This document shows, one piece after another, positions 33,501-43,018 of a DNA stretch of 64,000 nucleotides. The stretch covers positions 19,927,482 to 19,991,481 of the forward strand of contig OU744451.1 of the NCBI GenBank assembly GCA_916610825.1, in the 5' to 3' direction. A program made the position numbers and the translations under genes. The DNA comes from Haliclystus octoradiatus. Its lineage: Eukaryota > Cnidaria > Staurozoa > Stauromedusae > Haliclystidae. The notes under the pieces were generated by a model. That model saw only the letters and a program-made list of their open reading frames with translations, made no database searches and was not told the origin of the DNA. The first letter of the stretch is position 1. Each line of letters starts with the position of its first letter.

Positions 33501-34641
33501 AAAACAGACCATCTGGCTTTTGGGAAGTTGTTATGTAAAGTTCAAAACACTTGAAATATATTTGATCAGAGGCGCAAAGCTAGATAGAGACTTTGATACA
33601 TTTTAAAATTAGATTAGCTCTTATGGATATTGAATATGAAATAGCGCTTATTGTTTAACACTGAAACAGGGACAGCATTTCAATAATGACTGTGTCTCCC
33701 CTCCAATTTTACCTCCATGAAAATACTTATCAAGTTCATATATAGTTCATGAAAAAAGAGTCTATGAAAATTGGTCCATTTAACCTTTAACTAGTTAATG
33801 GACTTGAGGAACATTCATGAACACCTTATAAACATGCCAACCTTCCATGAACAGTTCATGAAGATGCCATGAAAATTTGGCCATTTAACGTTCATGAACT
33901 AGTTCATGGAACGTTCATGAACTAGTTCATGGACTTTAAAAACATTCATATCTGTTCATGAACACCTTATAAACATTCCAACATTCCATGAATATTTCAT
34001 GAAAAATTCCTCGAAAATTAGGCCATTTAACGTTCATGACTAACATTCATGAACTAGTTCATAGACTTTGAGAACATTCATCAACTGTTCATGAACACCT
34101 TATAAACACTCCAACATTCCATAAACTGTTCATGGAAAATTCCATGAAAATTGTGCAATTTAATGTTCATAAACTTGTTCATGGACTTTGGGAACCCTTA
34201 TAAATAGTTCATTAGATGTTCATGAAAATTTGGTCATTTACGGTTGATGAACTCCAAGACTGTTTTTGCAGGGGGTAATTAGCAGCTACCATCATTGCAC
34301 TGATCAAAACGAGCCTATCCTCAATAAACAGGACTATTGTTTTATACTTTATAACCGGTTTTAATATAGTGCGATACAAACTTTTTTTACCGACCGTTGC
34401 TTACTTTTTGTTGTCTTCAAATCTAAATTCTATTCATTGGTATTTGTATTTAAATTCTATTTATTTATCAACTGTATTTAAATTCTCTTTCTAGTTCCGT
34501 GAGAAATTATTGCAAACATATGAGATTTCAAAAGTTGATAAAGAACACGCAGACAGTATTCTTCGTGAAAATCACAATCAATTAAGACTTAGTCCAAATG
34601 ATGTTCATTTTGATGCCTTTGGAAAACCAAAACAAAAGTGA
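18597..34641 (+). CDS. DUSP22: Dual-specificity phosphatase, DUSP22/DUSP15-like, eight exons
   Basis: Exons 18597-18617, 21088-21121, 22131-22213, 22730-22779, 24733-24777, 26624-26653, 32099-32270 and 34495-34641 join with matching phases (0,1,0,2,2,2,0) and GT/AG sites into 193 residues. The N-terminus MGNGINKILPNLYLGNF is the DUSP22/15 signature, with a Gly2 N-myristoylation site for membrane anchoring. Asp57 (VADNP) is the general acid. The catalytic loop HCIAGVSRS places the nucleophile at Cys88, the same number as human DUSP22, and its codon is split by intron 6 (TG|C). SVANPNSGFLKQLQ follows, also typical. The family removes phosphate from Tyr/Ser/Thr and tunes JNK and receptor signalling. 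The sequence does not decide between the DUSP22 and DUSP15 orthologues. AATAAA overlaps the region right after the stop (34643). Introns total over 15 kb and are filled with repeats. Confidence 0.93.
18874..18893. repeat. 20-bp perfect palindrome in DUSP intron 1
   Basis: GCGGGGAATGCATTCCCCGC. A half copy (GCGGGGAATGCATTTATC) lies about 55 bp upstream, so this may be the edge of a small old element. Confidence 0.6.
19871..20749. mobile_element. Nested non-autonomous DNA transposon, possibly PIF/Harbinger-like
   Basis: Terminal inverted repeats GGCTAGGGTTATATGGACGC (left) and its complement GCGTCCATATAACCCTAGCC (right) continue imperfectly for about 10 more bases. Comparison with the related empty element at 33000 implies a 3-bp target duplication, TTA (19868-19870) and TCA (20750-20752) after one change. 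A 3-bp TWA-type duplication suggests PIF/Harbinger, which is tentative. No transposase ORF is present. A perfect 33-bp hairpin is at 20588-20620. Confidence 0.72.
20588..20620. repeat. Perfect GC-rich hairpin, 16-bp arms
   Basis: AGCTCCGCACGTCAAG, one C, then the exact reverse complement. It stands out in AT-rich DNA and lies inside the nested transposon. Confidence 0.85.
21226..21282. repeat. Short inverted repeat in DUSP intron 2
   Basis: GATCCAACTTTGTTG at 21226-21240 and its exact complement CAACAAAGTTGGATC at 21268-21282; likely a miniature element remnant. Confidence 0.6.
23193..23840. mobile_element. hAT-type MITE, 648 bp, with 8-bp target duplication
   Basis: Starts TAGGGATGCGAATCGAAT and ends CGATACGCATCCCTA. 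The flanks carry a perfect 8-bp duplication ATTGCGGG (23185-23192 and 23841-23848), the hAT hallmark. Subterminal ATCGATTAATCGATTAAT and TCGATTCGAATCGAAT blocks are partly palindromic. No transposase is encoded. It lies in DUSP intron 4. Confidence 0.92.
24102..24295. mobile_element. Palindromic GTTCATGAAC MITE, intact copy A (194 bp)
   Basis: CCCCTGCGAATACAGTTCAG at the left and CTGAACTGTTTTTCGCAGGGG at the right form terminal inverted repeats. Inside are repeated GTTCATGAAC palindromes, a GTTAAATGGCCCC core and its inverse GGAGCCATTTAAC. A 2-bp duplication CT flanks it (24100-24101, 24296-24297). DUSP intron 4. Confidence 0.88.
24992..25111. mobile_element. Palindromic GTTCATGAAC MITE, intact copy B (120 bp)
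   Basis: CCCCTGCGAAAAACAGTTC ... CTGAACTGTTTATGCAGGGG, flanked by TA on both sides (24990-24991, 25112-25113). DUSP intron 5. Confidence 0.85.
25261..25475. mobile_element. Palindromic GTTCATGAAC MITE, intact copy C (215 bp)
   Basis: CCCCTGCGAAAACAGTCCAGG ... CTGAACTGTTATTCGCAGGGG, flanked by TC on both sides (25259-25260, 25476-25477). It carries the same central CTGTGAGG spacer as copy A. DUSP intron 5. Confidence 0.87.
25797..25902. mobile_element. Palindromic GTTCATGAAC MITE, intact copy D (106 bp)
   Basis: CCCCTGCGAAAAATAGTTC ... CTGAACTGTTTTCGCAGGGG, flanked by AA on both sides (25795-25796, 25903-25904). Shortest intact copy. DUSP intron 5. Confidence 0.86.
26790..26864 (-). pseudogene. 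tRNA-like sequence (tRNA pseudogene or SINE head)
   Basis: On the minus strand the A-box region TAGCTCAAAGGTTAGAGCA and a perfect T arm GTGGGTTCGACTCCCAC are clear. The acceptor stem does not pair and the anticodon stem is broken, so this is not a working tRNA. A tRNA-derived SINE head is the likely alternative. DUSP intron 6. Confidence 0.7.
28062..29815. repeat. 146-bp minisatellite, about 12 copies
   Basis: The marker ACATCATAAA recurs at about 28171, 28308, 28454, 28599, 28745, 28891, 29037, 29183, 29329, 29477 (one base changed) and 29623, a steady 146-bp period after the first, shorter interval. Units alternate between two subtypes (CCCATAGGCAT and CCCATATGCAT), hinting at a two-unit higher-order repeat. 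Decayed units continue to about 29815. DUSP intron 6. Confidence 0.95.
29816..31564. other. DUSP intron 6, no recognised feature
   Basis: AT-rich unique-looking sequence between the minisatellite and the next palindromic array. I see no exon or bounded element. Confidence 0.5.
31565..31954. repeat. Expanded palindromic MITE array
   Basis: Begins CCCTGCAAAAACATTTCAGG and ends CTGAACTGTTTTTCTCAG. It holds about five repeats of the module [GTTCATGAACGTTAAATGGCC + CCAATTTTCATGAACC], i.e. internal tandem growth of the MITE core. It ends about 145 bp before DUSP exon 7. Confidence 0.8.
32876..33336. mobile_element. TIR element, intact relative of 19529-20870
   Basis: The left end CAGAAGTAAAACGGCAGG, then TTTCTCCAGGCAACTTGAAA, is mirrored at the right by TTTCAAGTTGCCCGGAGAAA, then CCTGCCGTTTTACGTCTG. 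Inner blocks TTTCTTGTTTCAATCAAATTTTATTG and CAATAAAATTTGACTAAAACAAGAAA are also inverted. About 460 bp, no transposase; DUSP intron 7. Confidence 0.8.
33433..34275. repeat. Expanded palindromic MITE array in DUSP intron 7
   Basis: Starts CCCTGTGAAAGCAGTTCATG and ends AAGACTGTTTTTGCAGGGGG. Inside are repeated units of CATTTAACGTTCATGAACTAGTTCATGGAC and CACCTTATAAACATTCCAACATTCC. This is a diverged subtype with an added CTTATAAACATTCC module. It could be more than one element. Confidence 0.7.
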
Positions 34642-34699
34642 AAATAAATAAACTAATTTTATATAATTATTTATTCATAGTTAAAACGTAGATATTGAT

Positions 34700-37640
34700 A
34701 GATTTTGTTATCAATGCATTTTGTAACTGTCGCACAAATTAATTAATATTATAATTTAAAAAAAAAAAAGAGTTAATTAAAAGTGTGAATTTCTGACAAG
34801 CTTTTCTTCTAGCTCCAGTAAGCTAAATCATTATCAAATTTATATATTTAATTTCACATGGTTTCGATAAATATATAGCATTGGTTTGTTTGTAAATAAA
34901 AGTATCACCATGTGTGAATTTTAACCTATTGTTACTATATTGTGATTAAATGCTTCGGTCCCAAATTTGTTATATTTTCTTCTTTGTTGAGGATGCACAT
35001 CAAATGTTCTATTTTGCCTGGGAAAAGTTTCGGATTGATCCCTAAGCACAATAAAACTCATTTATTTATTTATACCTATAAATGCGAATGTATTTGTGTA
35101 TATGTGTTTGCAGTCTTTGCAGTTTTTCGCAATTTTCTCTGTCATTTCAAAATAGCATATCATCTGATAGGTAATTGGAAGTAGTTATACTGTACTGTAA
35201 CGGGTTTTGTTTTCGAATATTCCCTTATTTTCACGTATATCGAATGAAAATGTCGTTTAACGCACTGATTTTCTGTTTTGTTTTCAAACCGGACAAATTG
35301 TTCGTTGTGTCACGATTCTATTGTTTAACATTCAAATTCAGGTGTTCTCCAAATTCAATTAAAAATGTTCCACATTACGTTAATTATTTGTCTTATTTAA
35401 TTTATTTGATAACCAGACAACGTCAAAGGTCACTGTCTTAATTCAGCCAAAATTAAGGAAATTTGAGATTCAACTCATTTTTACGTGTTCTTATAAACAG
35501 AACAGTGTTATTCTCTGTTGGTCTCTGTTCTCTGAATTATATCTGCTTCTTTTAAATTTTATTTGACGGCTATATATTGTTGTTTGACCCCGACTCTGAA
35601 TTCTGCGAACCATTTAATTGTGCATGTATCGATGTATGAATAAAATGAGACATACCTCCACCCCCTCCCCATTATCGGCTTGTCTGTCAAAATATATGTT
35701 CGACTCTCAACAATTGTAGACATAACCTAAAATTTTGTTACCCTATAAAAAGTGTGTATTTAAATAGCAAGCTATCAAATGTAGTCTTGTAAATTATATC
35801 CTTACATCCATGTACGTAGCTTTAGTTTCATACTGCATGCCTGTTGAATTTATTTGACAAATATATTTCATACGTACAATAGTATATGCACACAACAACT
35901 CACCTGTTGAAAGCAGTCATTAACCTGTTCCCTGAGACCGTTGCTTACAATATTCGAAAAGAGGACAGTTTGAATGCATTCCGAGAGTATATATACAATC
36001 GAAACATGAGATTTCCACTATATAGTCTAAACTCCAAGTATACGTTTACAAATATAATTTGAAGTCTATAGAACTGAGAAATATTACACACTGTACAATA
36101 TTTTCTAGCACTGCGTGGATCCTTCGATGTGCCCTCAACCCTCATGCAAAAACATTTTAAAATCTACCTGGAACCACTAGAATCATGCTGAAACGTTTAC
36201 TATGACCGCTCTATGAGCATTTCAATTTGTTACCGATTAGGCAGCTAATATTAATTATTATAAAATAGATAGAATGAAAGTTGCATTAAAGTCTTAATAT
36301 CAAGAGCCATAGATATATATCGTCTACACGCTGTCATCATCATCATCATCATCATCATCATTTATCCAGTGTAACCTGATAAACATGCATGTTTTTTTTT
36401 TCACAGGACTGATAGAAATTATATAATACTATAGTTGATTTAAAATAACAGAAAAAATTTGTAACATGATTTATACTGTTACGGTTAATTATGGTAACTT
36501 GAACTCCCGCTTATTGAACTACCTTACATTTTACAGGAAAACTTTAGCTGCTAAATATTGTTTTTTGAAAACCTCCAAATTGGTAATTAATTGATCTTTT
36601 CTGGTAGGATATTTCACTCACGAACGCAAAATGATCCTTGAAATGAGCGGTGGTTGTGATCTTTAACGTGGAGATTGTGACTGGAGAAAGATCGCATACG
36701 AATATCATTAGGCAGATAATAATTGCTGTAGTAGGAGAGAAGGTGCCATATAAGGCCAATAAATTTAAAGGTCAATAAATATATAGAGGTCAATAAAACG
36801 GGACAGAAACAAGCTTCGATTTTTGAATCGAAATGTGATTCGGCTATGACCAAGATATTATAATTAGAACCTAATGTAAAAATTACTTGTAATTATTATA
36901 TCTTGTTATGACGAATAGTAACCTGGGGATTATGCTTTAGAAAATCACACTCTATCATGACTCGTGAAGTCGTGATCTTTCTTCGCCCCCTCGTGTCCGT
37001 AGATCAGTGCTCGTGTCTCGTGATGCAACACTCGTGGTGCCACACATACGTAGTTTGCAAGCTTCCGATTGATAAATGCTCATTTCTTGCTCTGACCTGT
37101 GCAGGTTATTCATGTATCTTAAATTTCTATCCTTTTTAATTTATTATTTGCTTGAAAATGTCATAGTAGTACAAAAACGTAACCGCTCAAAATGACGTCC
37201 TTTCGTCACTAGGATCTATGTATTAATTCTAATCATCAAAAGGCTGTACATCTGATGATCTGAAATATAACACAAATATTTATAATATTTGAATTCTGAG
37301 TTTGTGAATTTGTTCGCAGTATTTCTGTGAACATACCTGCATGACTCAATACACATAAACTAGCATATTCGTTATCGACTTTTCAAAACTCATGTCTCTA
37401 AATTGCATGTATTCTCAGAAAAAAACATTAGTCCAGCTTCATATTTACCATATTTGCCAATAACAGTATGATTTCTGTATGCATGTGCAAAAAGGTCAAA
37501 GCACAATTTGTAAACTTTCTGAATTCTCAGAAATACCGAATGGAAACAATACTTTCACACCTAGAATCATTTCTTGTCTTCTTGAACTCTCGAAACCGGG
37601 TTAATTCCTAGATAAATACAGGCGTGTGTTTTATTGTTAC
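34700..37640. other. Intergenic region, DUSP to CBM14 gene
   Basis: About 2.9 kb of AT-rich DNA with many stops in all frames. The only clear feature is the TCA microsatellite at 36334-36361. No supported gene. Confidence 0.5.
36334..36361. repeat. (TCA)n microsatellite
   Basis: Nine uninterrupted TCA units plus one base. Confidence 0.95.
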
Positions 37641-37648
37641 AAGTCTCG

Positions 37649-37656
37649 TATAAATA
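37649..37656 (+). promoter_or_regulatory. TATA box of the CBM14 gene
   Basis: TATAAATA in CGTATAAATACAGGCC, about 120 bp before the ATG at 37771. A near-copy (GATAAATACAGGCGTG) lies about 40 bp upstream. Confidence 0.55.
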
Positions 37657-37770
37657 CAGGCCACGTAGCTCATTGCCTTTAGTATTTTAACCTACTTCTA
37701 TCTATCTTGGAACAACCAAACGAAAGAGGGCACCCAATTATTGAAATTTGTGAGTGATTTCAAAAACAAA

Positions 37771-40700
37771 ATGGAGAAGTCGTTAGTTTTTTCGCTGATT
37801 TTGGCTTCAATGATTGTGAATGTTATCTGCAACTCATCATGTAAGCATTACCATATTTATTGATATTTATTATAAATTTACATTGAGAATAATCACTTTT
37901 TATCGATTAAAAAATCTCATCTATATATTTTCTATAGCGTCACTAAACAGTAAATTCTATACAAATCTATAAGATCAACGACAAGTTGAACAACGACGAC
38001 TCAATTCAGTTAATAAAACAACATATATTTCTCTAGGTCTTGCTCTCATCAAGACTACACACACTCTGACCATACGACACGCACGTGGGCGTTTACATTC
38101 TATATACACAAATGAGGCTAGCCTCAATTTATCATGCGTGTTTCAATCTACAGTTCTTACATATAATTATTCGATTACACTTCCCCCAGATTTACAAATC
38201 TTCATCCAAGTAATAATCGTGTAGCCACGCTGGAGCACGACGAATACGAGGACCAACTTCAACTGCTTCGTCAATTCGATTTTCACTGTCGCTATCATTA
38301 TCACTATTGGTTTCATTATCCGTATCATTATCGGATAATGACTCACTGTCATCTGTTTATAATAAATCATCATTGTTTGCTTCATTTGGATTGTCATTCA
38401 AGTTATCATTGCTTGGTGAATCACTTATACGATTACGTAAATGGCTTACATGCCTTAATGAAAGATGTCCCTTAATTAGTACCCTAACTTTCTGCACAGA
38501 AACTTGTTGTAGAACAATACCTGGAAGCCACTTTTCCGTACATCTGACATTGTCTTTTGGCTTTACCCACACCTTGTCATTGGGAAAGTAAGATTTGATA
38601 AACTCTTCATCTGATGTAACTGGTTCAATAATACGCAACCGAGGTTTGTAACCAAATTTTTGCCATGCCGGCGGATCCGTCATCCGTTCAGACGGTACGT
38701 TGTTATACCAATAAATAGCATCTAATATAGAACACTTGCTTCTAGCGGCTATAGTTTTGATTGTTCTATGGTTGCGTTCTACTATCCCTGTCCCTTGAGG
38801 TCGATACACAGCTCTCGGAATCAATTTGACATTCCACAATTTACATAACATTTTAATCTTTCTTGAGGCAAATGTACTATAGTTATCTAATAACATTTCG
38901 CTCGGTGGTCCATGTTCTGAAAATATTGACTTCAATTGTGCGTAAATTTGATTCTCTCCCTCGTTAGCAATACGACGCCAAATTGTAAAGCGGCTCGGAC
39001 CACAGTCAATTATACTCAAGTATTTTTCATTTTCATACTTCGTCACATCTATGCATAATCTTTCCCAATTTTTCTCAACACCGAGTTTACCTTTTTCCCA
39101 TCTTACTGGCGATGGGTCAATTGACTTGCAATCTTGACAGTTTGTCACAACATTCTGAACATCTTCTGGTGATGGATGTAATCCTATCTGATTAGCCAGC
39201 CATTTTAATTGGTGCGTTCCACGATGGGACAAATTGTGAAGTTCTGGCAGAGTCGTGCCATTACTACTACTATTACAATTAGTATTAACAACACCACATA
39301 CTCCATCAATAGTCGTAACACCTTTTAGCCAAGTAACCGGCACTCTCGTCAATTTATCAGCTATGTTTTCGTCTGATCGTACTAGTAACACAGTGATTTG
39401 CAAATTGTACTCTTCAACAATCGATCTAAATAACTCTAATCGTCTTCTGATTAGTAATTCACCAGAGGCTTTAGTATTTAGTCTTTGCTTGCCAGATAGA
39501 GCATCATTTAGCCAATTACACACTGATACAGAATCTGTTAGTAGTTTAAACTTTGATAAACCCCATTCCACAGCTAAATTTAATCCACGAAGTGCTGCAT
39601 CCAATTCTGCTAAATTTATGTGCTTGTTGTCTTGCCGTAGCCATGACCCGTCTTCAATAGTCTCACCGTCCACTTGAATGACCACACCATACGCAAGATT
39701 ACTCGCATCACACCAAACAGATGCATTCGTAATTTCGTCCACGTCCCATCGACCACGTGCCGGATCGGCAAGTAAAACACGTTTAACTACATCTTTGACG
39801 TGACTTTTGATAGTGTCACTCAACTGCTCATCCCAATTTGTCTCCGTACATAAGCGCTTTAAGTAGCTGACGTGTACTCGTAACCAACCACACACCTGGT
39901 GTATCCCGATAAGTCGACCACAAAGCGAATAAAGCTCTCTCTGTGTTAAATGATCTACATTTTCAACTTCAATATTCAAAGCATTAGCTCGAGACCAATA
40001 TAATGCGTTGTTCACTCGCTCTACATTTAAACCCAAAACTCGTACCGGTTCTCCGTTTGATAACCTCTCCGGTTCCTTTGCTTGTAATGCGTAAGTAGCC
40101 AAATGCTCTTTAACATAATCCACTCGGACAACGTCTTCGTTCACATGAATATCGTCTACGTATGCGTCACAACCTTGCTTGATATCCGGATCCATGTCCA
40201 AAACCTTGCGCAGCAAAGTTGACATAATGAGTGGTGCAACATTCAATCCGAAACCGAGCCGCGTCAAGCAATAACGCGTCCCTTCGAATATAACAGTTTG
40301 ATATGGCCACAAACTTGGATCTACTTTCAGCTGCAAATAGGCGTCTTTTAAGTCTAATATTGCACAGTTTCTTCCCTCTTTTCGCCACGTACGTAATTTA
40401 TGTGAGCAAACATCACTAGCCCCAGAATAAATGTCTACACTTTGGTTCAATTCTCTGAAGTCCAAAATTGGCCGCACCTTGCTTTTGCTTTTTTGCTGAA
40501 CAGCGAAAAGAGGTATCAGCGCTTTTGGCTTTCCATGGACTGTCTCATCGTATGGCAACAAATAACCTTTTTCGATCCACTCTCTTATTTTGATATTGAA
40601 TTCTTCCAACATGCTGCCGTCCATATTATAACAGCTCACACAGTTTTTCATAAATTCAGGCAGCTTGCCATCCACCCATTTCCATTTAATGACCCATGCC

Positions 40701-43018
40701 GTTCCATCGAAATTTGCTTCAAAGTTTTTGTCCTCTATTCTTATCTCGCGTGATATAATATTGCTACATTTATTAGGCTCAATTGCGGTATTTACACTTG
40801 TACTTATATTACAACCTAACACAGTGGGATCAGCTTGAGCACCGAGCTGATACTTACCAGTCGGCGTCAAATTTAAACCACCGAAAAGCTTAATAGCATC
40901 AACACCTAAAATGATGTCAATGCCTGATATTAATGAATTGACAACATAACATTGTATTAACCGTTCAGTGTTAGAAATTTTTAAATTCAAATGACCATAA
41001 CCTATAGTTCTAACCGTTGAATTATTTAAAATGGAAATGTTTCGTTGGACTGCAGATACACTATTTATCTTCACATTTTCAGACACCAATGTCATCGTAC
41101 TGCCAGTGTCCAAAATTCCCCGGTATTGAGAACCGGCTACCGTCACATAAACTGTTAACAAACCATTCATTTTCTCGGGGTTACAGCCGGTTCCACATGT
41201 GCCGCAACCCCGTGATAGTTTTCCGTCGGTGAGTTAAGACATCCGATGGCTAAATGGCCATCCTGACCACAATTGTAGCATTTTCCATCACGTGCTATCT
41301 CACTTTTGTCAGTACTGTTGCGTCCTTGTGGTTTATCTCGTGACATCAACAAATAACAGTCTTTGACGATGTGCCCAGGTTTTCCGCAGTAAAAACATTT
41401 TATATGATATTTATTCCTGGTCTCTTTCTTGTTGAGAGTAGGTACAGCGGCGGCAATAACACCTAAATCTTGTGCATGAGCATTTTCTGCTTCCATCAAT
41501 ACTCTTGCGCGAGCTACCAGTTGCTCATCATCTATCGTCAATAAAGGGCGCAGCTGCATACCGATATTTTCAGGCAGACCAACGACGAAAGCTACTCCTG
41601 CACCTCCCATACCAGAAAGTTCACACAAACGTTTTAAATCGGCATAATATGCGTCCACATTTTCGCCGCTTTTGTAAGTTCTTCCTCTTAATTCATCATA
41701 TGCTGCAAACTTTGATAATGAAAATGCTTCCAGCATTTTTCTCTTTACAATTTGTAGGTCTTTCTGATTTTCACTGGACATTTTCTCATAAATGAGAAAC
41801 GGTGGTCCGCGTAAAAGTAAAGGTACTAACATAACCTTTTCGTTCTCCTCATATCCTTGCAGTTTTGAAACTATCTCAAACCGCGACCACCATTCACTAA
41901 GGTCTCCTTCTCCAGTGTACGGTGCTACTATATCAGTGATTTTTAATTTTGCTTTACTAACCGCCATGGCCCGTTAGCTTATAAGATCAACGACAAGTTG
42001 AACAACGACGACTCAATTCAGTTAATAAAACAACATATATTTCTCTAGGTCTTGCTCTCATCAAGACTACACACACTCTGACCATACGACACGCACGTGG
42101 GCGTTTACATTCTATATACACAAATGAGGCTAGCCTCAATTTATCATGCGTGTTTCAATCTACAGTTCTTACATATAATTATTCGATTACAAATCAAAAG
42201 GACGATAAACCGATGTCTTTATTTCTGCTGGCTTTGCACGTCTATTGAAAGGCCATTTACCTGTTTACAATGGTCATTCTTATGTTAATCAAGTTGTTTG
42301 ACCTTTGAATCTCTATTGAAATGTCCAAATTCACCTCGGTCTCAGTATATATATTCCTAATGCTTATCCTCAACGTATCATCATTCTTATAACTGTGACT
42401 TATTATGAATAATGGTTATCATAATTTAGATGTTTGACATTTAAGAATACTTTTCATGTACAATTAAAGTACAATTGACACAGGTACGTTGGATATGATT
42501 AATTGTTACTTTGTTTATGCAGGCCCTGTTGATTTCTGCGAAGGAAAACAAAATGGTCTCTACCTGGGGGGGGGGGTAACTCCAAGTGCCGCATTGACGG
42601 GGGGGGGTGCCACTTGGGAAAAATATGAAGTACCCGAAAAGTCCCAAAAATCCTTCAAAAGCTACCCAAATTGTTATAAATAAGGATGAAAAACATAACT
42701 GTTAAAAAAGAAACCTTACTTTATTGTACACCTTTTCCGCGTTTGCCTCATCTTTGTGTCTAGGTCTATTCTAATTATAGTTAAAAAAAAACATAAATAG
42801 TATGGTCATTGAACAGATAGAATTGATCGTAATTTCATTGACTCTATTACATTTCAGGTCCTAACGATTTTTGTGTTGGTAAAACAAATGGCGATTATGG
42901 GAATCCAAAAGAGATGGATCAACATTATTTTATAACATGTTCAAATGGATTAACTTATTGTATGCCATGCCCAAGTGGATTAATCTGGAAAAATACGATT
43001 AAGAAATGCGATTATTAA
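37771..43018 (+). CDS. Small secreted chitin-binding protein, one CBM14 domain
   Basis: Exon 1, 37771-37840, encodes a signal peptide (MEKSLVFSLILASMIVNVIC) and ends in phase 1. Exon 2, 42858-43018, completes the Cys codon and encodes one peritrophin-A type CBM14 domain. The mature part has six cysteines in the family order (C-PNDF-C ... FITC ... TYC-MPC ... KKC-DY), which should form three disulfides around a chitin-binding face. Total about 76 residues, so it is a minimal secreted one-domain protein, perhaps a lectin-like or antimicrobial chitin binder of gut mucus or body fluid; that role is inference. A partial duplicate of exon 2 lies at 42523-42572. The intron holds a complete LTR retrotransposon in antisense orientation. 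Confidence 0.8.
37968..38179 (-). repeat. 3' LTR of element 2
   Basis: 212 bp, no difference found from 41980-42191; adjoins the polypurine tract at 38180-38189. Confidence 0.93.
38192..41170 (-). CDS. pol: Pol of element 2, with a premature stop in the C-terminal tail
   Basis: Open for 937 residues (41170 down to a TAA at 38357-38359). The same frame then continues for 54 more codons to a stop at 38192-38194, ending in an RIRRAPAWLHDYYLDEDL tail homologous to the end of element 1 Pol. The stop is therefore a recent lesion, or is read through. Domains: protease DTGST near residue 17; reverse transcriptase with RPILDFRELNQ, DLKDAYLQL and YVDD; RNase H (WCDAS, NLAELDAA, TDSVSV); integrase with HRGTHQ/CQDCKS finger, DVTKY, LDNYSTF and GIVERNHR catalytic blocks. 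The start ATG overlaps the gag TGA as ATGA, which suggests termination-reinitiation. The catalytic domains lie upstream of the stop and look intact. Confidence 0.93.
41167..41967 (-). CDS. gag: Gag of element 2
   Basis: 266 residues. Capsid-type region with the same landmarks as element 1 (LSEWWSRFE, RTYKSGENVDAYYADLKRLCELSG). Two zinc knuckles, CFYCGKPGHIVKDC and CYNCGQDGHLAIGC, are separated by a longer, basic linker. The start codon follows the LTR by only 12 nt, and the stop codon overlaps the pol start by one base each way (ATGA). Confidence 0.93.
   Translation of the reverse strand: MAVSKAKLKITDIVAPYTGEGDLSEWWSRFEIVSKLQGYEENEKVMLVPLLLRGPPFLIYEKMSSENQKDLQIVKRKMLEAFSLSKFAAYDELRGRTYKSGENVDAYYADLKRLCELSGMGGAGVAFVVGLPENIGMQLRPLLTIDDEQLVARARVLMEAENAHAQDLGVIAAAVPTLNKKETRNKYHIKCFYCGKPGHIVKDCYLLMSRDKPQGRNSTDKSEIARDGKCYNCGQDGHLAIGCLNSPTENYHGVAAHVEPAVTPRK
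41968..41979 (-). promoter_or_regulatory. Candidate primer-binding site of element 2
   Basis: AGCTAACGGGCC on the minus strand, between the 5' LTR and the gag ATG; identical to 3272-3283 in element 1. Confidence 0.5.
41980..42191 (-). repeat. 5' LTR of element 2
   Basis: Matches 37968-38179 along the full length. Confidence 0.93.
42523..42572 (+). pseudogene. Duplicated, truncated CBM14 exon
   Basis: After an acceptor ATGCAG, the sequence reads PVDFCEGKQNGLYLG in the same phase as the real exon 2 (PNDFCVGKTNGDYG). It is cut off by a G-run and a dispersed repeat (42566-42673), so the remaining four cysteines are missing. Probably a dead duplicate exon; use in a short isoform cannot be excluded. 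Confidence 0.65.
42566..42673. repeat. Dispersed repeat family (G-run / AAGTCCCAAAAATCC), copy 1
   Basis: GGTAACTCCAAGTGCCGC ... TGCCACTTGGGAAAAATATG ... AAGTCCCAAAAATCCTTCAA ... GCTACCC. Inverted copies occur at 49862-49991, 53402-53505 and 59876-59976. Confidence 0.8.

Larger units (their letters stand above)
37968..42191 (-). mobile_element. Ty3/gypsy-like LTR retrotransposon (element 2), nearly intact
   Basis: 4,224-bp element on the minus strand with 212-bp LTRs (37968-38179 and 41980-42191) that I read as identical. Target duplication AATC or AAATC (37963-37967, 42191-42195); one base is ambiguous because it may belong to the LTR end. LTRs begin TGTAATCG and end CTTATA, so the usual terminal CA is TA. 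Polypurine tract CTGGGGGAAG precedes the 3' LTR. Gag and pol are homologous to element 1. Pol has one premature stop in its C-terminal tail. It is inserted in intron 1 of the CBM14 gene, antisense to it. Confidence 0.95.

Noticed and set aside
39255..41795. Plus-strand ORFs of 100-140 codons inside element 2
   Set aside because: They are antisense shadows of the gag and pol genes, whose catalytic motifs fix the minus strand as coding.
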